Made by a program: the position numbers and the translations under genes
In this document: one piece after another, positions 8,462-16,382 of the stretch
Layout: every line of letters begins with the position of its first letter
Position numbering within the stretch: the stretch's first letter is position 1
Source: Treponema zioleckii
GTDB taxonomy: Bacteria; Spirochaetota; Spirochaetia; Treponematales; Treponemataceae
NCBI RefSeq assembly: GCF_014737315.1
Contig: NZ_JPUF01000045.1
Coordinates: 1 to 32,408, forward strand
Direction of reading: 5' to 3'
DNA: 32,408 bases
The notes under the pieces: generated by a model
What the model saw: the letters and a program-made list of their open reading frames with translations, nothing else
What the model was told of the DNA's origin: nothing
Databases searched by the model: none

Positions 8462-8680
8462 GGAGATGCCGAAATAAATTCGGCATGACAAGCTACGAAC
8501 ATTTTGCAAGTTGATTCGTCCACCTTCAAGTTGCGAGCCACGTGCGAGCAACAAAACTTCCTCGCCTAGTCGACGCCGTGCTTGTCGCGGCGATTCGGCA
8601 GCACCAGCAAGCCCGCCCACTAGAGCGCGAGTTTTCCGTAAGGAAAACTTGCGGGAAGCGCAAAAGTTGACTTGTATTTA
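8462..8680 (-). repeat. Mosaic hairpin element, copy B (decayed)
   Basis: It begins with the palindrome ATGCCGAA-ATAAA-TTCGGCAT (8466-8486), then AGCTACGAACATTTTGCAAG, the GTTGC-GA-GC...GC-GA-GCAAC hairpin (about 8532-8554), a partly mismatched arm-swapped hairpin (CCTAGTCG...CGATTCGG), the CGCGAGTTTTCC-GTAA-GGAAAACTTGCG hairpin and the left half of the outer hairpin. The right arm of the outer hairpin is missing. It is a direct duplicate of copy C about 260 bases on. Confidence 0.85.
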
Positions 8681-8719
8681 CAAAGTGAATTTCTGATTTT
8701 CCTTTCGTACAATACTTAC

Positions 8720-8962
8720 TGGAGATGCCGAAATAAATTCGGCATGACAAGCTACGAACATTTTGCAAGTTGGCTCGTCTTCTTTCAAGTTGCGAGCTAC
8801 GCGCGAGCAACAAAACTTCCTCGCCGAGTCGGCGCCGTGCTTGTCGCGGCGACTCGGCAGCACCAGCAAGCCCGCCCACCAGAGCGCGAGTTTTCCGTAA
8901 GAAAAACTCGCGGGAAGCGCAAAAGTTGACTTGTATTCTCAAAACTAACTTGCAGCGCTTCC
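8720..8962 (-). repeat. Mosaic hairpin element, copy C (complete)
   Basis: This is the most complete copy: palindrome ATGCCGAA...TTCGGCAT (8725-8745), AGCTACGAACATTTTGCAAG, the GTTGCGAGC...GCGAGCAAC hairpin, CCGAGTCG...CGACTCGG with GTGCTTGTCG in the loop, the linker GCAAGCCCGCCCACCAGAG, the CGCGAGTTTTCC...AAAAACTCGCG hairpin, and the outer hairpin GGAAGCGC...GCGCTTCC. It points toward the convergent antiporter gene, and copy D follows without a gap. Confidence 0.9.
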
Positions 8963-9169
8963 GTAAACGCCCCAGTTTGCTCGCCCAACTCAAAGTTGTC
9001 CGCGACGCGCTGGACAACAAAACCAAACCTCCGAGTCGGCGCCGTGCTTGTCGCGACGACTCGGTAGCACTTGCAAGCCCGCCCACCAGAGCGCAAGTTT
9101 TTCGTAAGAAAAACTCGCGGGAAGCGCACAAGTTGACTTATATTCTCAAAACTAACTTGCAGCGCTTCC
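8963..9169 (-). repeat. Mosaic hairpin element, copy D (abuts a stop codon)
   Basis: The order matches copy C but the last hairpin has new arms: GTTGTCC...GGACAAC (8995-9018) replaces GTTGCGAGC...GCGAGCAAC, with full pairing kept. The CGCGAGTTTTCC arm has become CAAGTTTTTC with a matching GAAAAACTCG. The outer right arm GCGCTTCC ends one base before the antiporter stop codon at 9171. Region 8456-9170 holds only repeats. Confidence 0.88.
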
Positions 9170-9170
9170 T

Positions 9171-11261
9171 TTACTGCATCTTCTTGCAGGATTTTAAGAT
9201 GTTGATTACTTCCTGTGCATCTTTTGCGGCCATAATTTTTTCTCGAACCTCTGCTTTTGAGAGTGCACCCGTAAGTGTTGACATTATGCGCATTTGCGGT
9301 GCCGAGCCAGAAGCCGGGGACGCTATCATAATCACAATGTTTACTTTTTTGCCGTCAAGTGCGTCGTAATCAATTCCGTCGCGTTTGATTCCGATTGCAA
9401 CGCATGTTGACTCTACGCCGTCAGTTTTTGCGTGTGGAATTGCGATTCCGTTTCCGAGTCCTGTGCTCATTGAGTTTTCACGCTCTTTTACGTCTCCGAG
9501 GAGCATTTCGCGGTTCGTAACTTCGCCGCTCTGAACGAGAAGCCCAATCATTTCGTTCAGAATCTCGTCCTTTGTTGTGCCTTTTAAATCGCAAGAAATG
9601 CAACGTTCGTCAAGTTTTCTAAAGAGAATATTTTCCATTCGGCTTTCTTCGCTGGAAAATCCATACTGCAATTTTGAAGTATTTTTGAGCGCGTTCAAAG
9701 TCTGCATGGTTTTGTCGAGACGAAGCATCACTTCGTAAATCTCGCTTTTAATAAATCCCATGTCTTCCTGGGCTGCCTCAATCGAAAGAACTGTGCCTTC
9801 AACGATGATTGAGAATGAACGCTCACCCTTTCGAGCCTGGCTGAGCCCGTCGTTTATGTTCATCATCTGAACGTAGAATCCTTCCGAGCGGAGGTCTCGG
9901 ATGAACATGTCGAGCACGAGGCGCGCGATTTCGGCATTCTTAAAATCCCATTCGAAAACCTGAGCCTCTGACAGAGAAACTTCTTTTCGCGTTCCAGAGC
10001 CTTTTATGCTGAGTGAAACGTTGAGAATAGGAGGAGCTACGAGCGTCGTCAAAAGAGTCATAAGAATTACGATTCCGAAGAGCTGCTGATTTACGATTCC
10101 CGCGCTAAGACCGATTCCTGCAATGATAAGCGCAACTTCGCCACGCGGAATCATTCCCGAACCGATTCTGAATCCTCCTTTGAGGTTAAAACCAAGCCCC
10201 AGGGCCGGTCCGCCACAACCAATCAATTTTGCGACAATACAAATTACTGTAAAAACCAGTCCGCAAATGAGCACTTGCTTGTCAAAAAGCTGAGTCACAT
10301 CAACGCTCATACCTGTTACTGCAAAGAAGATCGGAACGAAGAATTTGTAAAGTCCGTGGATTCTTTCCTGAATGAGAGGCGCGATGTCTGTTCGAGAAAG
10401 GGAAAGCCCCGTCGTGTACGCGCCGATAATCATCGCAAGTCCTTCTTTTTCAAAAAGCCCCGCGAGAACGAGTGCCACGCCGAATGCGGCGATTGAAAAA
10501 TCGTAAGTTCCGCCAAAGAGTCGTACAAAGCGCGCGATTTTTTTTGAAAGCAAGATGAATGCAACTGTCGCGATGAGCCAGATTGCGATTGCCTTTACCG
10601 CGATTAGTCCGATTTCGGTTCCGCTAGGCATTGCCCCGCCTTTTGACGCGCTGACGATTCCCATTACGACCGCGAGAAGAACGATTCCCAGAACGTCGTC
10701 AAAAACGGCTGCCGCCAGAATCGTAACTCCTTCAGGCGAGTCCATCTTTTTTTTGTCAGAAAGAATTCGTGCCGTAATGCCGACCGAAGTTGCGGTGGAC
10801 ATGATTCCGAGGAAAAGACATTTTACGTCCATAAAGCCGGCGCACGGAATTTCGAGAGATTTTAAGATGAACATTGCGGCAATGTCACCGAACAAGAAGG
10901 AGATAATAACGCCGCCAAGACCGATAATTCCGCCGGAAACCGAATATTTGATGAAAAGCCCAAGGTCTGTTTCGAGTCCTGACGCAAAAAGAAGTATTAT
11001 GGAAGCTATTTGGGCGAACGCATAAAGCGTTGGATGTACAGCGAGATTTGCCGAGAAAACCGGAAAAAATCCCTGCGGAAAGCCGGGTAAAACTATCGAG
11101 CCAAGAGCGAACGGACCGATTATGATTCCTGCAATCAGTTCTCCGAGCACCGAAGGAATGCCGACTTTTACAGCCAGTTTTCCAAAAATCCTGACTGCAA
11201 AAATTATTACCGCAAGCTGTAAAGCAAGATTTGTAATGATTTCTGTAATATTTTCTTCCAT
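9171..11261 (-). CDS. Cation/proton antiporter (CPA2) fused to a PTS EIIA domain
   Basis: This 696-residue inner-membrane protein has about 12 hydrophobic segments in residues 1-415, in the order of Na+(K+)/H+ exchangers, including GELIAGIIIGP and the DDVLGIVLLAV segment with paired aspartates. A cytoplasmic linker (about 430-545) follows. The last 140 residues form a PTS EIIA fructose/nitrogen-type domain with the phosphorylatable histidine at about residue 610 in GNGIAIPHAKTDG. The fusion implies that ion exchange responds to phosphotransfer, acting as a sensor of sugar or nitrogen state. That is inference from the domains. GAGG lies 13 bases before the ATG, a loose spacing. A TATAAT at 11297-11302 (minus) fits as its promoter. 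The stop touches repeat copy D. Confidence 0.9.
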   Translation of the reverse strand: MEENITEIITNLALQLAVIIFAVRIFGKLAVKVGIPSVLGELIAGIIIGPFALGSIVLPGFPQGFFPVFSANLAVHPTLYAFAQIASIILLFASGLETDLGLFIKYSVSGGIIGLGGVIISFLFGDIAAMFILKSLEIPCAGFMDVKCLFLGIMSTATSVGITARILSDKKKMDSPEGVTILAAAVFDDVLGIVLLAVVMGIVSASKGGAMPSGTEIGLIAVKAIAIWLIATVAFILLSKKIARFVRLFGGTYDFSIAAFGVALVLAGLFEKEGLAMIIGAYTTGLSLSRTDIAPLIQERIHGLYKFFVPIFFAVTGMSVDVTQLFDKQVLICGLVFTVICIVAKLIGCGGPALGLGFNLKGGFRIGSGMIPRGEVALIIAGIGLSAGIVNQQLFGIVILMTLLTTLVAPPILNVSLSIKGSGTRKEVSLSEAQVFEWDFKNAEIARLVLDMFIRDLRSEGFYVQMMNINDGLSQARKGERSFSIIVEGTVLSIEAAQEDMGFIKSEIYEVMLRLDKTMQTLNALKNTSKLQYGFSSEESRMENILFRKLDERCISCDLKGTTKDEILNEMIGLLVQSGEVTNREMLLGDVKERENSMSTGLGNGIAIPHAKTDGVESTCVAIGIKRDGIDYDALDGKKVNIVIMIASPASGSAPQMRIMSTLTGALSKAEVREKIMAAKDAQEVINILKSCKKMQ

Positions 11262-11296
11262 ATTTATAAAAAAACCTCGTTTTAATTTTAGTGGGG

Positions 11297-11302
11297 ATTA
11301 TA
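11297..11302 (-). promoter_or_regulatory. -10 box for the antiporter gene
   Basis: A perfect TATAAT on the minus strand, 35 bases before the start codon. The -35 is poor at standard spacing (TTACGC, about 20 bases away). Confidence 0.45.
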
Positions 11303-11386
11303 ATAGCAATTTTATAAATAATGCGTAAGCCCTATTACAGATGGTTATAGATTTGCAGGTGGTGGAAAGCCGTGCCTAAAGTCGTG

Positions 11387-11392
11387 TATAAT
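11387..11392 (+). promoter_or_regulatory. -10 box for pepT-murA
   Basis: A perfect TATAAT 37 bases before the ATG at 11429, with a weak TGGAAA 18 bases upstream of it. Its position shows that the GTG at 11372, which would extend the reading frame, lies upstream of the transcript. Confidence 0.5.
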
Positions 11393-11428
11393 AGAAAAGA
11401 AAATTATTACGAGGGGAAGTTGGATTTT

Positions 11429-12661
11429 ATGCAACTTAACGAAAAAGAAATTTTAGAGCGGTTCGTGCGCTATGTAAAAATTTGGACGACTTCTGATTCC
11501 GAAAAAGCTGATTCTGGAATTCAGCCTTCGACCGAAAGACAGTTTGACCTTGCGCGTGTGCTTGAAAGAGAGCTTAAAGAACTTGGCGCAGAGAATGTTC
11601 AGGTTACAGAACATTGTTACGTTTATGGAAAAATTCCTGCCTCGTCTGGAATGGAAGCGAAGCCTTCTCTCTGTCTTTTGGCTCACATGGACACCGTTGA
11701 GGAAGTTAGCGGCGAGAACGTAAATCCGCAGATTCACGAAAATTATTCAGGCGAAAAAATCACGCTTTCTACGGGCGACGTTCTTGACCCTGCTTGCGAC
11801 AAAGACCTTTTTGAAGCCGGCGTTAACAAAGAAACGATAATCACGACGGACGGAACGACTCTTTTGGGTGCAGATGACAAAGCCGGAGTTACAGCGATAA
11901 TGACGATGGTAAAATATCTTCACGACAATCCGAACGTTTCTCACTGTCCGATTGAAGTTATTTTCTCGCCTGACGAGGAGACTGGCCACGGAATGGACAA
12001 CGTTCCGATGAATCTTATTGAGTCAAAATGCGCTTACACGGTTGACGGCGGACACATTGGCGAGCTTGAGAGCGAATGCTTCAATGCATACAAAAGCGAC
12101 GTGATTTTTACGGGAAAATCAAAACACACGGGTTCTGCCCGCCCTGACATGGTGAATGCGATAACTATGGCTGCAAGTTTTTTGATGAATCTTCCGCGGC
12201 ACGAGGCACCGGAGACTACGGACGGCTATCAGGGATTCTACGCTCCGATGGGAATTGAAGGCTCTATTGAAAGTGCGAAAGTGAGCGTTTTTTTGAGAGA
12301 TTTTTCAAAAGCCGGAATGGAAAAACGAAAGTCGCTCGTGGAAGTTCTTGCGGATGCAACGGCCAAATCATTTGGCGGAAAAGCGGAAGTAAAACACACT
12401 TTCCAGTACGCAAATATGAAAGAAGGATTGGATAAGAGTCCTAAAGTTGTCGAAAATCTTGTAAAGGCTTATGAAAAAGCTTGCGTAAAAGTTTTGTTCA
12501 CCCCGATTCGTGGTGGCACGGACGGTTCTCGCCTTACGGAAATGGGAATCCCGACTCCGAATATTTTTACCGGCGGGCACAATTATCACTCACGAACGGA
12601 GTGGTGCTCTCTCCAGCAGATGACAAAAGCTTGTGAGATTCTCATAAATCTTGTTTGCTAA
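11429..12661 (+). CDS. pepT: Peptidase T (tripeptide aminopeptidase)
   Basis: This 410-residue cytoplasmic M20 metallopeptidase removes the N-terminal residue of tripeptides. All metal-site residues are present: H86 and D88 in LLAHMDTVEE, D149 in LLGADDKAG, E183/E184 in SPDEETGHG, D206 in YTVDGG and the C-terminal GGHNYHSRTEW histidine. The dimerisation lid lies between about 215 and 310. The start at 11429 is preferred because GAGGGGAAG precedes it and a TATAAT lies just upstream; a GTG at 11372 would add 19 unlikely residues. murA follows after 47 bases on the same strand, probably co-transcribed. The enzyme fits an organism that feeds on host or dietary peptides. Confidence 0.95.
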   Translation: MQLNEKEILERFVRYVKIWTTSDSEKADSGIQPSTERQFDLARVLERELKELGAENVQVTEHCYVYGKIPASSGMEAKPSLCLLAHMDTVEEVSGENVNPQIHENYSGEKITLSTGDVLDPACDKDLFEAGVNKETIITTDGTTLLGADDKAGVTAIMTMVKYLHDNPNVSHCPIEVIFSPDEETGHGMDNVPMNLIESKCAYTVDGGHIGELESECFNAYKSDVIFTGKSKHTGSARPDMVNAITMAASFLMNLPRHEAPETTDGYQGFYAPMGIEGSIESAKVSVFLRDFSKAGMEKRKSLVEVLADATAKSFGGKAEVKHTFQYANMKEGLDKSPKVVENLVKAYEKACVKVLFTPIRGGTDGSRLTEMGIPTPNIFTGGHNYHSRTEWCSLQQMTKACEILINLVC

Positions 12662-12708
12662 ATATTGCGAATATGCTGCTAAATAAATTTAATTAAAAGG
12701 AAGAATTG

Positions 12709-13995
12709 ATGCATAAATACAAAATTGAAGGCGGAATTCCGATTAGCGGAACGATTGCTGCCAGCGGAAACAAGAATGCGGCTTTGCCGTGCATTGCGGC
12801 TGCATTGCTTACGGAAGAAAGCGTTGTTTTGCGGAATATCCCGAATATCGAAGATACGAATGTTATGCTCTTGATTTTGCAGGCACTCGGTGCCGGAGTT
12901 GAAAAAATCGGCGAGCATGACTGGAAGATTGAAGCGGCGAATATCAATATTTCTGATATTCCTGCGGAACTGAGCAGAAAGATTCGTGCTTCAATTCTTT
13001 TTGCGGGGCCACTTTTGGCGCGTACCGGAAAAGCCATTATGCCACCTCCGGGCGGTGACGTAATTGGCCGTCGCCGCGTGGACACTCACTTTTTGGCTTT
13101 GCAGGAACTTGGCGCGCGAGTTTCGGTTGACGGTCCTTTTTCATTCACTTCAAACAAACTTGTTGGCGCTGACATTTTCTTGGACGAAACTTCCGTTACA
13201 GCCACCGAGAATACGCTCATGGCGGCAGTTCTTGCGGAAGGGCGCACTGTAATCACAAATGCGGCGAGCGAGCCTCACGTTCAGAATTTGTGCAATATGC
13301 TCGTGAGCATGGGCGCAAAAATCACTGGAATCGGAAGCAATATTCTTACGATTGACGGCGTAAAAAAACTGCACGGAACAGATTTTGCGATTGGACCTGA
13401 TTTTATGGAGATTGGCTCTTACATCGGTCTTGCCGCGGCCACAAAAGGCTCGATTACGATTACGGGCGTTAACCCGCGGGACATGCGTCCTTTAAAAGTC
13501 GCTTTCAGCAAACTCGGAATTCGCTGGACAATTGACGGCGACAAACTTTCGGTTTCTGTCGGCCAGGAAATGAAGGTGAATTCAGACCTCGGCGGAATGA
13601 TTCCGAAGATTGACGATTCTCCGTGGCCGGGATTCCCGCCGGATTTAACATCGATTATGACTGTCGTTGCGACCCAGGTTGAGGGAACCGTTCTGATTTT
13701 TGAAAAAATGTTCGAGAGCCGAATGTTCTTCGTTGACAAGCTCATTAGCATGGGCGCGAGAATTACGCTTTGCGACCCGCATCGTGCGGTTGTGAGCGGA
13801 CCATCTACGCTTCACGGAGACAATCTTGTTTCGCCTGACGTTCGTGCCGGTATGGCAATGGTTATTGCGGCGATGGCAGCTCACGGCGTGAGCACGATTT
13901 CGAACGTTTATCAGATTGAGCGCGGGTACGAAAATCTTGTCGAAAAACTACAGTCACTCGGCGCAAGAATCGAGCGAGTAGAGTTGGACGACTAA
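12709..13995 (+). CDS. murA: UDP-N-acetylglucosamine 1-carboxyvinyltransferase, Asp-type
   Basis: MurA transfers enolpyruvate from PEP to UDP-GlcNAc, the first committed step of peptidoglycan synthesis. The 428 residues match the family in length, with the N-terminal SGNKNAALP (Lys22/Asn23 site) and the PGGD-VIGRRRVDTH loop. The catalytic Cys (Cys115 in E. coli) is replaced by Asp117 here. The same change is known in Chlamydia, Mycobacterium and Borrelia and makes the enzyme insensitive to fosfomycin. The start at 12709 follows AAGGAAG; the adjacent TTG at 12706 is less likely. The gene is probably expressed from the pepT promoter. Its TAA stop overlaps the first bases of a truncated mosaic repeat (AACTCGCGCTCTGGTGGGCG). 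Confidence 0.96.
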   Translation: MHKYKIEGGIPISGTIAASGNKNAALPCIAAALLTEESVVLRNIPNIEDTNVMLLILQALGAGVEKIGEHDWKIEAANINISDIPAELSRKIRASILFAGPLLARTGKAIMPPPGGDVIGRRRVDTHFLALQELGARVSVDGPFSFTSNKLVGADIFLDETSVTATENTLMAAVLAEGRTVITNAASEPHVQNLCNMLVSMGAKITGIGSNILTIDGVKKLHGTDFAIGPDFMEIGSYIGLAAATKGSITITGVNPRDMRPLKVAFSKLGIRWTIDGDKLSVSVGQEMKVNSDLGGMIPKIDDSPWPGFPPDLTSIMTVVATQVEGTVLIFEKMFESRMFFVDKLISMGARITLCDPHRAVVSGPSTLHGDNLVSPDVRAGMAMVIAAMAAHGVSTISNVYQIERGYENLVEKLQSLGARIERVELDD

Positions 13996-14440
13996 CTCGC
14001 GCTCTGGTGGGCGAACTTTGGTGGGGAAGTGTTTTTTGCGTTTCCCTCTTTCAAGTTGTCTGTGTCTCACCTGAGTTCATCCGTGTTCATCTGCGTCAGT
14101 GGAACGGCAATGCTAACTTTTCGCTCTGCTCTAGTTAGTTTCGCCGTTCCTCTCAGTTTTTGTTCCAAAAACTGAAAAACAGGTTTGAGTCCACTTGCAC
14201 ATTCGCAGACCACCTCGCGTATTTGGCTTTGAGTTGTGCTAGGCAGTTTACAAACGTTCTCGGTGGACGCTTAGTTGTGGTTTCGATACGCTTTGCTACT
14301 CAACCACCGGAATCGCTAAAAAAAACTTTGCGTTTTGGTGGGGCATTTGCCAAAAAAATCATTTTCAATTTTCATCTTTCATTTTTCACTTTTCACCTTC
14401 CTTTGTTGCTGAGCGGAGTCGAAGCATCACTTAAACTTTG
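13994..14440 (+). repeat. Repeat-filled spacer after murA
   Basis: A truncated mosaic element (AACTCGCGCTCTGGTGGGCG) starts inside the murA stop. Next come GGGGAAGTGTTTTTTGCG and TTCATCCGTGTTCATCTGCG, shared with about 16037-16116, then a double hairpin GGAACGGC..GCTAACT...AGTTAG..GCCGTTCC (14101-14150) and a hairpin CAGTTTTTG-TTC-CAAAAACTG (14154-14174). The block 14189-14308 is an inverted copy of 5649-5768. Finally ATTTTCAATTTTCATC and related T/C-rich DNA (about 14361-14400) match the tail of uvrC. No gene is supported. Confidence 0.75.
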
Positions 14441-14453
14441 ACGCAAGTTGTGG

Positions 14454-14459
14454 TATACT
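14454..14459 (+). promoter_or_regulatory. Extended -10 for a leaderless rlmB-like transcript
   Basis: TGGTATACT gives an extended -10 with TATACT ending six bases before the ATG at 14466; TTAAAC lies about 17 bases upstream as a weak -35. There is no ribosome site. The 13 bases GTGGTATACTTTG recur at the ldhA promoter on the minus strand. Confidence 0.5.
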
Positions 14460-14465
14460 TTGCGT

Positions 14466-15257
14466 ATGAGACAGATAATTACAGGCTTTCATGCCATTGA
14501 AGAAAAAGTCCGACGCTTTGCGGACGAAGTTGAGAGCGGAAAAAAAATCAGCGGATTTACGATTTATGTTAGCAAGACCGGTCCGCGCGTAAAAAAAATC
14601 CTTGAAATTGCAAAAAAAGCCGGGCTTACGGCAGTTGATTCAGACAGCAAAAAACTTGATTCTTTAGTTCAGAACCTTCCGGAAGTTGCCCGTGACCATC
14701 GCGGAATTGTGCTCACGATTGACGGCGAGGACGTAAAATCTTCCGAGGTGAATTTTGACCAGTGGATAGCCGAGCAAAAAGTCAACGAATCAGAAAAATC
14801 AACTGTAATCATTTTGGATTCAGTTACAGACCCGCACAACGTTGGGGCGATTATCCGTTCATGCGACCAGTTCGGTGCGAGTCTTGTGGTAATGCCTTCT
14901 CGCCATAGTGCGAACGACTTTGCCGACAACGAGATTATTTCCCGTTCGAGCGCGGGGGCGAGCGCGTATGTTCCTTGTGCGGTGGTTACAAATCTTTCGC
15001 GTGCTGCTCAAAAACTCAAAGATGCCGGATTCTGGATTTACGGGGCGGACGCAGGCGGCGAGAACGTTACAAAAATCGATTTTGCCCCTAAAACTGCAAT
15101 CGTAATGGGAAGCGAAGGAACTGGAATTTCAAGGCTTCTTGAAGAGCAGTGCGACACAATCGTTTCGATTCCGACTTGTGGAAAAATCGACAGTCTGAAC
15201 GTTTCTGTGGCAGCGGGGGTACTCTTATTTGAACGCAAACGAAAACTAGATTTGTAG
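14466..15257 (+). CDS. SpoU-family 23S rRNA 2'-O-methyltransferase (RlmB-like)
   Basis: This 263-residue SPOUT enzyme should 2'-O-methylate a ribose in rRNA (G2251 in the RlmB subfamily) using S-adenosylmethionine. The N-terminal substrate-binding domain (about 1-80) carries GFHAIEE. Motif 1 is DPHNVGAIIRS at 122-132, motif 2 is AIVMGSEGTGIS and motif 3 is SIPTCGKIDSLNVSVAAG near the C-terminus; the last two form the knot that holds the cofactor. The upstream TTG at 14448 overlaps the promoter, so the ATG at 14466 is used. With a -10 box six bases upstream the transcript is probably leaderless. The flavin reductase gene follows after 21 bases. The exact target (RlmB versus TrmH or another SpoU) is inferred. 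Confidence 0.88.
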   Translation: MRQIITGFHAIEEKVRRFADEVESGKKISGFTIYVSKTGPRVKKILEIAKKAGLTAVDSDSKKLDSLVQNLPEVARDHRGIVLTIDGEDVKSSEVNFDQWIAEQKVNESEKSTVIILDSVTDPHNVGAIIRSCDQFGASLVVMPSRHSANDFADNEIISRSSAGASAYVPCAVVTNLSRAAQKLKDAGFWIYGADAGGENVTKIDFAPKTAIVMGSEGTGISRLLEEQCDTIVSIPTCGKIDSLNVSVAAGVLLFERKRKLDL

Positions 15258-15278
15258 GCTTAGCTGAAGGAGGAAAAA

Positions 15279-15836
15279 ATGGAATTTGATTCAAAAAAGG
15301 CTGTGATTGTGCCGGAAGGCGTTTTTATTATCGGTACTTATGATGAAAATGGCGTTCCGAACGCGATGAATGCGGCTTGGGGAATCCAGTCGGATTATGG
15401 CGAGATTGCGTTGTTTCTTGCAAAGCACAAAACGACGGAGAATCTTAAAAAAACAGGCGCGTTTACCGTGGCGTTTGCTACAAAAAACACTGTTACGATT
15501 TCGGACTATTTTGGAATCGAGAGCGGAAACAATGTGAACAAAATCGAAAAGACTGGCGTTCACGTTCATAAAAGTGCGCACGTAAATGCACCGATTATCG
15601 AGGAATATCCGCTTGTTCTTGAATGTGAAGTTAAAGAGTGGAATGAAGAAAAAGAAATGCTCACCGGCAAAATTATTGCCCAGCAAGCTGACGAGTCGAT
15701 TCTGACCGACGGCAAAGTTGATTTGGGAAAACTTCAGCCGATTATGTACGACGCTTCCTTCCACGTTTATCGCGTGATTGGCGAAGTGGTTGGAAAAGCC
15801 TTTAGCGATGGAAACGCTATTAAGAATTCTTTGTAA
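15279..15836 (+). CDS. Flavin reductase-like FMN-binding protein
   Basis: This 185-residue protein has the flavin reductase/flavoredoxin split-barrel pattern. NAMNAAWG occupies the flavin-phosphate region near residues 27-34, followed by HKTTENLKKTGAFTVAF and an IEEYPLVLECEV strand. It probably binds FMN and moves electrons from NAD(P)H or another donor. The partner is unknown. An excellent AAGGAGG precedes the ATG, and the gene is the second of an operon with the rRNA methyltransferase. Its last codons include GGAAACGC, which serves as the left arm of the outer hairpin of the following repeat, and the end of the gene (15808-15858) is duplicated just downstream. Confidence 0.85.
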   Translation: MEFDSKKAVIVPEGVFIIGTYDENGVPNAMNAAWGIQSDYGEIALFLAKHKTTENLKKTGAFTVAFATKNTVTISDYFGIESGNNVNKIEKTGVHVHKSAHVNAPIIEEYPLVLECEVKEWNEEKEMLTGKIIAQQADESILTDGKVDLGKLQPIMYDASFHVYRVIGEVVGKAFSDGNAIKNSL

Positions 15837-15908
15837 AGAAAAATCAACTTGTGCGTTTATGGAAACGCGTGTGGGGCATTTTGTAAAGAAAAATCAACTT
15901 GTGCGTTT
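15808..15908 (+). repeat. ~50-bp tandem duplication across the flavin reductase stop
   Basis: ATGGAAACGC recurs at 15808 and 15859, and TTGTAAAGAAAAATCAACTT at 15831 and 15881, about 50 bases apart. The first unit contains the stop codon. The interior of the second unit has diverged (GTGTGGGGCA in place of TATTAAGAAT). Confidence 0.8.
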
Positions 15909-16034
15909 CCCGCGAGTTTTGCTAAAGCAAAACTCGCGCTCTGGTGGAGGCACTTGCAGGTGTTCACAAAACGTGGCGGCAAGGGGAGCCGCGTTTTGTG
16001 GGTGCATATTTGTTGCTCGCGCTTGGCTCGCAAC
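15837..16034 (+). repeat. Mosaic hairpin element, copy E1 (abuts a stop codon)
   Basis: In gene sense: the outer hairpin (GGAAACGC in the gene or its duplicate, with GCGTTTCC at 15903-15910), a perfect CGCGAGTTTTGC-TAAA-GCAAAACTCGCG, the CTCTGGTGGAGGCACTTGC linker, the arm-swapped hairpin CAAAACGTGGC...GCCGCGTTTTG, and GTTGC-TC-GC...GC-TC-GCAAC (16012-16034). Confidence 0.88.
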
Positions 16035-16122
16035 TTTGGGAGGGGAAGTGTTTTTGGCGTTTCCCTCTTTCACTTTATCTGTGTCCCATCTGAGTTCATC
16101 CGTGTTCATCTGCGTCAAACCC

Positions 16123-16344
16123 GAAAGTCAACTTGCGCTTTGGTGGGCGGGCTTGCAAGGGCTTCCGAGTCGCCACGACAAGCACGGCGCCGACTCGGAG
16201 GTGAAGCTTTGTTGCTCGCGCGTGGCTCGCAACTTGAAGGTGGACGAGTCAACTTGCAAAATGTTCGTAGTCAGTCATGCCGAATTTATTTCGGCATCTG
16301 TATTTTCTTTAGAATAAAAGACCCCGAAACAAGTTCGGGGTGAC
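16123..16344 (+). repeat. Mosaic hairpin element, copy E2, with two terminal palindromes
   Basis: AAGTCAACTTGCGCTTTGG and the linker lead to CCGAGTCG...CGACTCGG (16168-16201), then GTTGC-TC-GC...GC-TC-GCAAC (16211-16233), AACTTGCAAAATGTTCGTAG and the palindrome ATGCCGAA-TTTAT-TTCGGCAT. A separate palindrome, CCCCGAA-ACAAG-TTCGGGG, lies at 16322-16340. The ATCTGTG/TTCATCCGTGTTCATCTGCG motif separates E1 from E2. No gene is supported between 15837 and 16382. Confidence 0.85.
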
Positions 16345-16382
16345 AGTATAAAATTTAGTTTTTAGGCTGTCCGTGGGCGAGT

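Noticed and set aside
8526-9131. 201-residue minus-strand reading frame (and its overlapping frames)
   Set aside because: It consists of translated copies B, C and D. Several frames are open at once because the repeats are GC-rich and stop-poor.
5945-9169. Mosaic elements as integron attC sites
   Set aside because: attC-like cassettes are known in Treponema denticola, but these copies lack the GTTRRRY/RYYYAAC core pair. Also, they lie between housekeeping genes of both orientations and no integrase is present.
14101-14150. Double hairpin GGAACGGC...GCCGTTCC as a small RNA or riboswitch
   Set aside because: The GGAACGGC arm is part of the dispersed TTCATCCGTGTTCATCTG repeat context (also at about 18821), no known riboswitch core is visible, and no promoter precedes it.
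15778-16343. Reading frames of 164-179 residues across the spacer after the flavin reductase
   Set aside because: They are translated repeats E1 and E2 and overlap the real gene end in other frames.
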